Positions 1 through 5,784 of a DNA stretch of 14,266 nt are shown in pieces (the first letter of the stretch is position 1; the number at the start of each line of letters is the position of its first letter). A program made the position numbers and the translations under genes. A model generated the notes under the pieces. That model had not been told where the DNA came from and searched no databases. It was given only the letters and a program-made list of their open reading frames with translations. Origin of the DNA: Myxococcales bacterium UBA5297 (GTDB taxonomy: Bacteria > Myxococcota > Myxococcia > Myxococcales > UBA5297); the NCBI GenBank assembly GCA_002408385.1, contig DHSB01000218.1, positions 1-14,266 on the forward strand, in the 5' to 3' direction.

Positions 1-6
1 CTAGCC

Positions 7-1749
7 GTGTCAAAGTCGGGCTGGAGGAAGACGACCATTCAGCGCGACATCTTCGGAAACACTCTCGGACTCAAGCAGAACCAGCTTCAACGGCTGCGCC
101 ACACCTACCGGCGACGGGTCGGCTACAGCGAGCTCGTCTCTCCCGAGCTCGCACGCCACCTCACCGAAATCTCCCGCGAGACCAACCGCCAGCTCGGCGT
201 GCTGCTCAATCGCAAGGGCGAGGTCGAGCAGGTCATCGTCGGCGACGCGACTCACCTCGAGCTGCCCGACATCGGCCGCGCCCGCGCCGGTCAGGTCCGC
301 CTGCGAGGCCTGCGCCTGGTGCACACGCACCTGAAGGGCGAGCCGCTCACCCGCGACGACCTGACCGACCTTGCGCTGCTGCGGCTCGACGCGGTGGCCG
401 CCATCGCCGTGCTCGACGACGGCCTGCCGGGCGAGATCCACTGGGCCCACCTGCTCGCCGACAATCCGAACAACGACCTGTGGAAGGTCGACCGGCTGCG
501 CCAGGTGCACGACGCGGACATCGACCTCGACCGGCTGCTCGCCGGCCTCGAGGACGAGCTCGCGCGCCGCGCCGCCGTGCGGCGCACCGACGGCCTCGAG
601 CGCGCGATCCTCGTGGGGATGAGCGTCAACGGCAAGCGCGCCGCCGAGGAGTCGATGTCCGAGCTCAAGGAGCTCGCGCGCTCGGCCGGCGTCGAGATCC
701 TCGACTGCATCGTCCAGGGCAGGCGCGAGGTCGACCCGCGCTACGTCATCGGCCGCGGCAAGCTGCAGGAGCTGGTGCTGCGCTCGATGCAGCAGATGGC
801 GACGATGATCATCTTCGACACCGATCTGTCGCCCTCGCAGGCCAGGCACATCGGCGAGGAGACCAGCCTCAAAATCGTCGACCGCACCCAGCTCATCCTC
901 GACATCTTCGCTCAGCGCGCGCAGAGCGCCGACGGCAAGCTGCAGGTCGAGCTCGCGCAGCTCAAGTACCTGCTGCCTCGCCTGTCGGCCCGCGACGACT
1001 CGCTCTCGCGCCTGACTGGCGGCATCGGCGGCCGAGGCCCTGGCGAGACCAAGCTCGAGATCGACAAGCGGCGCGTGCGCGACCGCATCTCGAACCTCGA
1101 GAAGAAGATCGGGCGGCTCTCTGGCGAGCGCGCCGTGCGCCGCCGCCAGCGCAACCGGCGCGACCTGCCGGTCATCTCCATCGTCGGCTACACGAACGCC
1201 GGCAAGTCGACCCTGCTCAACGCGCTTACCTGCAGCGAGGTGCTCGTCGAGAACAAGCTGTTCGCCACCCTCGACCCGACCAGCCGCAGGCTGCGCTTCC
1301 CGCGCGATCGCGAGGTGATCATCACCGACACCGTCGGTTTCATCCGCGACCTGCCCAAGGACCTGGTCAACGCCTTTCGCGCCACCCTCGAGGAGCTGCT
1401 CGACGCCGACCTGCTGCTGCACGTGGTCGACGCCTCGGATCCGGCCTTCCCGGAGCAGATCCGCGCCGTCGAGACCATCCTCGGCGACCTGGGGCTGCTG
1501 TCGACCCCGCGCGTGCTTGTCTTCAACAAGAGCGATCGCGCCGATGCCGCCGCGCTCGCCGGGCACGAGGAGGGCGTCGCAGTCAGCGCACTGCAGCGCA
1601 GCGGCCTGCATGGTCTGCTCGAGCGCGCCGAGCGCGTGCTCTGGGCCGAGGGCCGCACCGACGTCATCTCGACGACCGCCGACGAGCTCATCGACTCGGT
1701 GGACAGGCTCGACGGCGCGGCGAGCGAAGAGGTGGCGCTCTTCGCCTGA
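7..1749 (+). CDS. hflX: GTPase HflX, long form with N-terminal extension
   Basis: This is HflX, a translation-factor-related GTPase that binds the 50S subunit and, in E. coli, splits stalled ribosomes under stress. The P-loop GYTNAGKST is at residues 394-402, DTVGF (G3) at 441-445, NKSD (G4) at 507-510 and a G5-like SAL at 527-529. The HflX signature GGIGGRGPGETKLE lies at 338-351, followed by a basic coiled-coil-like helix (352-385). The protein is 580 residues against about 430 in E. coli. The extra ~195 N-terminal residues match the long form that I recall from deltaproteobacteria. Inside them, VHTHLKGEPLTRDDLTDL (105-122) has a JAB/RadC-like HxH...T..D pattern. The start chosen is GTG at 7, but only six bases precede it and they hold no in-frame stop, so the true start could lie outside the window. 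Upstream neighbours are not visible. A hairpin repeat begins 5 bases after the stop. The identification is very secure. Confidence 0.96.
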   Translation: MSKSGWRKTTIQRDIFGNTLGLKQNQLQRLRHTYRRRVGYSELVSPELARHLTEISRETNRQLGVLLNRKGEVEQVIVGDATHLELPDIGRARAGQVRLRGLRLVHTHLKGEPLTRDDLTDLALLRLDAVAAIAVLDDGLPGEIHWAHLLADNPNNDLWKVDRLRQVHDADIDLDRLLAGLEDELARRAAVRRTDGLERAILVGMSVNGKRAAEESMSELKELARSAGVEILDCIVQGRREVDPRYVIGRGKLQELVLRSMQQMATMIIFDTDLSPSQARHIGEETSLKIVDRTQLILDIFAQRAQSADGKLQVELAQLKYLLPRLSARDDSLSRLTGGIGGRGPGETKLEIDKRRVRDRISNLEKKIGRLSGERAVRRRQRNRRDLPVISIVGYTNAGKSTLLNALTCSEVLVENKLFATLDPTSRRLRFPRDREVIITDTVGFIRDLPKDLVNAFRATLEELLDADLLLHVVDASDPAFPEQIRAVETILGDLGLLSTPRVLVFNKSDRADAAALAGHEEGVAVSALQRSGLHGLLERAERVLWAEGRTDVISTTADELIDSVDRLDGAASEEVALFA

Positions 1750-1753
1750 CCTC

Positions 1754-1824
1754 TGCCCTAGACCCACCGCGCGCGCGAGCAGTGAAAGTCTCCTCTTCCC
1801 GCGCTTGCGCGGGGAGAGGGGATT
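1754..1824 (+). repeat. REP-like hairpin repeat, family R1, copy a
   Basis: A ~70-base element just after the hflX stop. It is closely matched by 11770-11838: both begin TGCC(C/A)TAGA, continue CCACCGCGCGCG, then GAAAGTC, and end in a hairpin plus GGGGATT. The hairpin here pairs 1792-1803 with 1808-1819 around the loop CTTG: 12 base pairs, one of them G-T. Both copies sit downstream of a plus-strand gene. There is no T-tract, so it is not a classical intrinsic terminator, but it could protect mRNA 3' ends or attenuate transcription. A second small hairpin, GAGGGG/CCCCTC, follows at 1865-1881. Confidence 0.75.
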
Positions 1825-1947
1825 GGGCAGGACGGTCGCCCGCCGAGGATCTGGTGGCGGCGATGAGGGGGCTGGCCCCTCCGCTCTGTCGCCCGGCGAT
1901 GTCAGCCCCTTGCGCTAGGCTCTCTTCGCTCGGAGGGAGGTGGGGGG

Positions 1948-2886
1948 ATGCCAAGCGACCTCGCGCAAGGTCACGACCTGCTGTTCAAGCTGCTGCTCGA
2001 GCAGCCCGGAGTCGCCGGGGCGCTGCTGCGCGAGCGGCTCTCGCCGGCGCTCGTCGCGCGGATGCGCGCCGGCGAGCCGGAGCTGATGCCCGCCGAATTC
2101 GCCAGCGTCAAGCTGCGCAGGAGCCAGGCGGACAGGCTCTTTCGCATCCGGCTGCTCGGTGGTGAGGCGGCGTACGTCTACTGCCTCATCGAGCACAAGA
2201 GCGCGCCGGATCCCGACGTCGGCCTGCAGCTCCTCGGCTACCTCGCCGAGCTCCTGCGGCGGCTGAGCGAGAAGCCCGAGCACTCGGGCAAGCTGCCGCT
2301 GGTCGTGCCGTTGGTCGTCTACCACGGCGCCGCGCGCTGGAAGGGACCGTGGCGCTTCAGCGACGAGGTGGAGTGCGAGGAGGAGCTGTGCGCCGAAGGG
2401 CTCGACTTCCCGATTCGAGTCCTCGACGTCGGGCACGTCCCGGCGCCGGAGCTGTCGGCCCTGCCGCATCTTCGGGGCGGTCTGCTGTTGTTGAGGTATT
2501 CGGTGCGCTACCCGAAGTACGAGCCCGTCGAGACGCTCGCTCGCATGCTCGAGGACCTGAGGGGCATGTCCGACAGCTTCTTGGAGGCGGTCGGGCGCTA
2601 TATGTACTTTCAGTTTGAGGAAGCGAGGCGCGAGGAGCTGCGCGCCGCGGTCTTGAAGGCGATGCCGGAGAAGGAGGAGCCGATGGTGTCCAGGGCGGTG
2701 CAGGAGACGTTGGCGGAGGGCGAGGCCCGAGTCATCCTGCGGCAGATCGAGCGCCGCTTCGGCCCCGTCAGCGAAGAGCTTCGCGAGCGGCTGGGCGGGG
2801 CGTCGCTCGAAGAGCTCGAGGTCTGGAGTGAGCGGGTGCTCGACGCGAAGCGGCTCGAGGACATCTTCGACGGGGCGGGAGGTTGA
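1948..2886 (+). CDS. Rpn family nuclease (PD-(D/E)XK, Transposase_31 type) with DUF4351-like tail
   Basis: A 312-residue protein of the Rpn (recombination-promoting nuclease/putative transposase) family. It opens with the characteristic HDLLFKLLL (9-17). The likely PD-(D/E)XK site is D62 (ADRLF) with E82-x-K84 in LIEHKS (80-85). The family block LPLVVPLVVYHG follows at 116-127. Residues ~250-312 (ARVILRQIERRFGPVSEEL, then a helical end) resemble DUF4351. The start ATG has a purine-rich GGAGGGAGG ribosome site just upstream. Family members cut DNA and are RecA-independent recombination promoters. E. coli Rpn proteins have been described as toxic anti-phage proteins blocked by their separately translated C-terminal piece. 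An internal AAGGAGGAG/ATG at 2671-2685 would make such a piece here. No terminal inverted repeats or target duplications were seen, so it is not treated as an insertion sequence. Composition resembles its neighbours. Family assignment is strong; the cellular role is inferred. Confidence 0.9.
   Translation: MPSDLAQGHDLLFKLLLEQPGVAGALLRERLSPALVARMRAGEPELMPAEFASVKLRRSQADRLFRIRLLGGEAAYVYCLIEHKSAPDPDVGLQLLGYLAELLRRLSEKPEHSGKLPLVVPLVVYHGAARWKGPWRFSDEVECEEELCAEGLDFPIRVLDVGHVPAPELSALPHLRGGLLLLRYSVRYPKYEPVETLARMLEDLRGMSDSFLEAVGRYMYFQFEEARREELRAAVLKAMPEKEEPMVSRAVQETLAEGEARVILRQIERRFGPVSEELRERLGGASLEELEVWSERVLDAKRLEDIFDGAGG
2671..2685 (+). promoter_or_regulatory. Candidate internal ribosome binding site and start inside the Rpn gene
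   Basis: AAGGAGGAG at 2671-2679 is followed, 5 bases after its GGAGG core, by ATG at 2683. This ATG is in frame with the Rpn gene (codon 246). Translation from it would give a 67-residue protein starting MVSRAVQETL and ending at 2886, i.e. the DUF4351-like domain alone. The Shine-Dalgarno is at least as good as the one at the gene's own start. Caution: Glu/Lys codons (here EKEE) make such purine runs by chance, so independent translation is a hypothesis. Confidence 0.4.
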
Positions 2887-3310
2887 GCCTGGAGATTTGC
2901 TGGCGAGTTTGACCAGACTGGCAAGAAGCCCACTGCCGCCTTGGCATGCATCGCCAAGACGAGAGCCGGGAGCCTCGCTGGCCAACGGGCTCAGCGGCTC
3001 GCTTCGTCGGGCTCGTTCACCCTGGCGTCTATGGTCCATGGCCTGAAGCCCGCCGGCCAGCACAGACGCTCGGACCCTTTTGGTTCCGGCTTGGCCGGCT
3101 TAGCGGCCCTAGGATGGCCCTAGGAGCGCCGTTCGACCGCCAGCCCTATTTGAAAGCCTGACGGTCCAAGATCGCTCTACGGGCCAGCCAGGGGCTTCCC
3201 TGGGCCTCATTGGCCAAAAAACCGCTCGAATTCGGCCCCCTGCGCGCGTGCGGGCCGCCCCGCGCGAAGGCTGGCGCTCCGGGCCTCCGGACCGCCCTGT
3301 CAGCTCGAGC
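2887..3310. other. Convergent intergenic region between the Rpn nuclease and the MFS exporter
   Basis: This stretch has no convincing gene; the short open frames in it lack family-like sequence and ribosome sites. It holds a direct repeat of GGCCCTAGGA (3105-3114 and 3116-3125), each copy containing the palindrome CCTAGG. It also holds a small hairpin CCAGGG-GCTT-CCCTGG (3188-3203), with an A6 run at 3215-3221 that is not adjacent to the stem. A 26-base dispersed repeat lies near the exporter's 3' end. No clear intrinsic terminator is visible for either converging gene. Confidence 0.6.
3267..3292. repeat. Dispersed repeat R2, copy a
   Basis: AAGGCTGGCGCTCCGG followed by GCCTCCGGAC. It matches 12052-12077 at 25 of 26 bases. 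Both copies sit within about 20 bases of the stop codon of a minus-strand gene, here the MFS exporter. The second copy is part of a hairpin; this one has lost the left arm. Confidence 0.7.
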
Positions 3311-4744
3311 TCACTGCCGGCCAGGCGGCCCTCTCTCCTCTCCGCCGATGGTCGCCAGCGAGATCAGGCCTCCGGCCCCGCAGATGGCCGCCGCGGCGAG
3401 CATCGCGCGCCGATACCCCTCGGAGAACGCCCGCGGATCGGCGAAATCGGCGCCCTCCATCCCGCCGAGCGCCGGCAGCGCCGCGACCGCGAGCAGCCCC
3501 GCGATCCGGGCGATCGCGTTGTTGACGCCGGAGGCGGCGCCCGCGACCTCTTGCGACACGCTCGTCAGCACCGCGGTCGTCAGCGGCGCGACGGTCAACC
3601 CGAGCCCCAGTCCGAGCAACCCGACTCCCGGCAGCACGTCGGTCGGATAGAAGGCCCCGGCGCCGACGCCCGCGAGCAGGGCAAGGCCGGCCGACGCGAC
3701 CAGCGGGCCGAGGGTCATCAGCGGCCGCGGCCCGATCTGCGAAGAGAGGCGGCCGGCGAGCGGCGAGAGGACCAGCAGGAGCGCGGTGAGCGGCATGAGC
3801 GCGGCGCCGGAGAGCAACGGCGAAAAGCCGACGACGCTCTGGAGCTGCAGCACGACCAGGAACATCGAGCCACCGAGCCCGAAGTAGACCGCGAGCGTGG
3901 CCGCGTTGGCGCCCGAGAAGCGCTTCGAGCCGAAGATGCCGAGCGGCAGCATCGGGTTCTCGGCTCGCCGCTCGACGACGAAGAAGAGCGCCAGGCTGAT
4001 GCAGCCGGCTATCCCGACGCAGAGCGGCCGCCACCCGCTCGCCGGCCCTTCAGTGAGGGCGAAGACGATGCCCCCGAGGCCGGCCGAGACGGTCGCCGCG
4101 CCGAGGAGGTCGAGGCGGGCCGCGGCCGTGCGGCCGCGCAGCTCGGGAACGCAGCGCGCTGCGGCCCAGATGGCCAGGCCTGCGAGCGGCACGTTGATGA
4201 AGAAGATCGCGCGCCAGGAGACCGCTTCGACGAGCCAGCCGCCCAGCAACGGCCCGAGCGCGGTGGTCACGCCCGAGAGCCCTGCCCACAGCCCGATGGC
4301 CTTGCCCTGTTCGTCGGGAAGGAAGGCGCCGCGGAGGATCGCCAGGCTCCCGGGAACAAGCAGCGCAGCTCCGATGCCCTGGAAGGCGCGCGCGGCGACC
4401 AGCAGCTCTATCGACGGGGCGAGCGCACACAACGCGGAGGCGCCGGCGAACCAGCCCAGGCCGACGAGGAAGATGCGGCGGCGGCCGTAGCTGTCGCCCA
4501 GCGCCCCGCCGAGCAGCAACAGCGCGCCGAGCGTGAGCAGGTAGGCATCGACCGTCCACTGCAGACCGGCCAGCCCCGCGTCGAGCTCGCGCCCGAGCGT
4601 CGGCAGCGCCACGTTCACGACCGTCTGATCGAGAAAGGCCATCCCCGAGCCCAGGATCGTCGCGAGCAGGGTTCCGCGCCCTCGACGGCTCGAGACGCTC
4701 AGCCCGGAGCCTGCCCTGCCCTCATCGCCGTCGTCTGCTCGCAC
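3311..4744 (-). CDS. MFS drug exporter, DHA2 (EmrB/QacA-like) family, 14 TM
   Basis: A major facilitator superfamily exporter, expected in the inner membrane and driven by the proton gradient. Numbered from the chosen start, it shows the early acidic residue in MAFLDQTVVNVALPTL (D39), motif A GGALGDSYGRRR (79-90) and the DHA motif C-like ALGPLLGGW with WRAIFFINVP (162-186). Hydrophobic segments run to the C-terminus, consistent with 14 TM helices. About 477 residues is normal for DHA2. The chosen start is GTG at 4744, because GGGGGG (4750-4755) lies 5 bases ahead of it; a TTG at 4780 is in frame but has no visible ribosome site. The protein stands alone, convergent with the Rpn gene, with 506 bases of repeat-rich DNA upstream. 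No regulator is adjacent, so the substrate cannot be inferred; family members export dyes, antiseptics, antibiotics or natural products. Confidence 0.92.
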   Translation of the reverse strand: MRADDGDEGRAGSGLSVSSRRGRGTLLATILGSGMAFLDQTVVNVALPTLGRELDAGLAGLQWTVDAYLLTLGALLLLGGALGDSYGRRRIFLVGLGWFAGASALCALAPSIELLVAARAFQGIGAALLVPGSLAILRGAFLPDEQGKAIGLWAGLSGVTTALGPLLGGWLVEAVSWRAIFFINVPLAGLAIWAAARCVPELRGRTAAARLDLLGAATVSAGLGGIVFALTEGPASGWRPLCVGIAGCISLALFFVVERRAENPMLPLGIFGSKRFSGANAATLAVYFGLGGSMFLVVLQLQSVVGFSPLLSGAALMPLTALLLVLSPLAGRLSSQIGPRPLMTLGPLVASAGLALLAGVGAGAFYPTDVLPGVGLLGLGLGLTVAPLTTAVLTSVSQEVAGAASGVNNAIARIAGLLAVAALPALGGMEGADFADPRAFSEGYRRAMLAAAAICGAGGLISLATIGGEERGPPGRQ

Positions 4745-4919
4745 GCTGTCCCCCCACCGGGTCGCGCCACGCCCGGTCAACTTGGGACAAGCATGGGGCG
4801 CCCTCGCACGAGCGTCCGCAGGCCCGCCCGCAAGGCGAGCGGATGCCGGGGGCCTCGGGGGAGTCGCAACGAGGTCCCGGGAGGCTTCAAGACGTCTCGA
4901 AGAATCCTTCGATCGATAA

Positions 4920-4960
4920 CCGGTCCGCCCCAGCGTAGGCCGCCCCTGCGAGGCCGAAGT
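4920..4960 (-). repeat. Dispersed repeat R3, copy a
   Basis: Read on the minus strand, this 41-base segment begins ACTTCGGCCTCGC and contains CGGCCTACGCT, ending GACCGG. It matches 11870-11910 on the plus strand at about 34 of 41 positions without gaps, counted by eye. Neither copy lies in a gene. Confidence 0.6.
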
Positions 4961-4967
4961 CGGGCCC

Positions 4968-5027
4968 CTTCGACTCCGCTCCCGCCGTCGCGCGTCGGGG
5001 GCTGCGCGGAACCGGATGGAGTCGAAG
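4968..5027. repeat. Inverted repeat R4 (CTTCGACTCC ... GGAGTCGAAG)
   Basis: Perfect 10-bp arms at 4968-4977 and 5018-5027, separated by 40 bases that can themselves fold through CCGAC/GTCGG-like segments. The right arm plus flank, read on the minus strand, is CTTCGACTCCATCCGG. This resembles CTTCGACTCGGTCCGGG at 11689-11705. It could be a REP-like element or a small non-autonomous palindromic element. There is no evidence of function. Confidence 0.55.
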
Positions 5028-5250
5028 AAGGATTTCTCGACGGAGCTTCAGGTCGTGCATCCGCACACAGCCGCGCCAGCGCCGACCGGGGGCACGAGGC
5101 CAGCCAAGCCCTGGGCGGCGCCCGGATGAGGCCGTGGAGCGTCTGGCAGCTCTGACCGGCCAAGAGCGGCGACCGGCCGGTGCGTCTCTTCCTCAAGCTG
5201 CGAAGGGAGCGGTCACTCGCGCTCTCGCGGGCTCTTGCCGAGAGAGCTCG

Positions 5251-5682
5251 TCAGTCGTTCGACAACCCGCGCATGCGCCAGATCTTGCGCTTCTTGAACG
5301 TCTGCTCGGCCACGATGCCGTCCTCTTGCAACGACTCGAGCAGCCGCGAGGTCCGGGAGACGTTCTGCTTGAGCGCCTTGGCGATCTTCTCCACGGGCAG
5401 GCCGCCGACCTCACGGCGCAGCAGGGCGATGATCGCGCGCTTGTACTCGACCTTCGCGATGCCGGTGATCTCGTCGGAGCGCAGTGCCGAGACGATGGCG
5501 ACCGCGATGAGCGCGAGCGTGCCGATGGCCAGCACCGGATAGAGCACGAATCCGTAACGCTCTATCGAGCTGATGTCGAAGTCGATCTCGACCTCGTCAC
5601 CCGGCAACGTGAAGAGCAGCTCGCTCCACTCGCTCAGGGCGGGGAAGAGCGACAGCGCCAGCTTGAACATCAATATCAACAC
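5251..5682 (-). CDS. Small membrane-anchored winged helix-turn-helix protein
   Basis: 143 residues; I cannot name a family. A short hydrophobic N-terminus (1-16, signal-like) is followed by an acidic stretch (29-41), then one clear transmembrane helix (about 45-67, YGFVLYPVLAIGTLALIAVA). The C-terminal 75 residues look like a winged HTH: KRAIIALLRR helix (81-90), PVEKIAKALKQNVSRTSRLLESLQEDGIV (96-124) as the helix-turn-helix, then a basic wing (FKKRKIWRMRG, 129-139). The positive-inside rule puts the HTH in the cytoplasm and the acidic loop outside, suggesting a membrane-tethered regulator; DNA binding is inferred, not shown. The start is GTG at 5682; an in-frame ATG at 5670 is an alternative, and neither has a strong ribosome site. 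It is last in the minus-strand series, 102 bases after the lipoprotein gene. Confidence 0.75.
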   Translation of the reverse strand: MLILMFKLALSLFPALSEWSELLFTLPGDEVEIDFDISSIERYGFVLYPVLAIGTLALIAVAIVSALRSDEITGIAKVEYKRAIIALLRREVGGLPVEKIAKALKQNVSRTSRLLESLQEDGIVAEQTFKKRKIWRMRGLSND

Positions 5683-5727
5683 GGGTTCGGATGCTAGGTG
5701 CCACCGAGGGGCACGGTCAAGAATGCG

Positions 5728-5739
5728 CCTCGGCCGAGG
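5728..5739. repeat. Short palindrome between the lipoprotein and winged-helix genes
   Basis: CCTCGGCCGAGG is a perfect 12-bp palindrome in the 102-base gap between the two minus-strand genes. It is flanked by GCG and GGCGC, which extend the pairing with a bulge. It could be a REP remnant, a weak attenuator, or an operator for the downstream winged-helix gene. No T-tract follows on either strand. Confidence 0.4.
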
Positions 5740-5784
5740 GGCGCCTGCGGGCGAAGCGCCTCGCCAGGCAGCCCCTCCGGCTGG

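Larger units (their letters stand above)
4745..5250. other. Repeat-rich intergenic region upstream of the MFS exporter
   Basis: No gene is supported here. The region must hold the exporter's promoter, but I see no convincing -35/-10 pair. It carries a hairpin TCGAAG-AATC-CTTCGA (4897-4912), one copy of repeat R3 on the minus strand (4920-4960), and a 10-bp inverted repeat CTTCGACTCC/GGAGTCGAAG (4968-4977 and 5018-5027). The right arm with its flank (5006-5027) resembles 11689-11710. It looks like an accumulation of short dispersed repeats, not decayed coding sequence. Confidence 0.55.

Noticed and set aside
10..1767. 585-codon open frame on the minus strand opposite hflX
   Set aside because: It mirrors hflX codon usage, with no ribosome site and no recognisable domain; hflX is unambiguous on the other strand.
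1754..1824. CRISPR repeat or intrinsic terminator
   Set aside because: Only one unit occurs here, with no regular spacers, so it is not CRISPR. The hairpin lacks a following T-run, so it is not called a terminator.
1948..2886. Treating the Rpn gene as the transposase of an insertion sequence
   Set aside because: Transposase_31 is a historical name. No terminal inverted repeats or target duplications flank the gene, and the nuclease motif is PD-(D/E)XK, not DDE.
2941..3161. Two overlapping short plus-strand frames (60 and 71 codons) between the Rpn and MFS genes
   Set aside because: No ribosome site, no family-like features, and the region contains small repeats. Nothing separates them from chance frames.
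4745..4780. TTG at 4780 as the start of the MFS exporter
   Set aside because: No ribosome site precedes it, whereas GTG at 4744 has GGGGGG five bases upstream and the first conserved TM segment begins well after it.
3248..5155. 635-codon plus-strand open frame across the MFS gene and upstream region
   Set aside because: Arg-rich, charged low-complexity translation that spans known repeats and lies antisense to a clear transporter.
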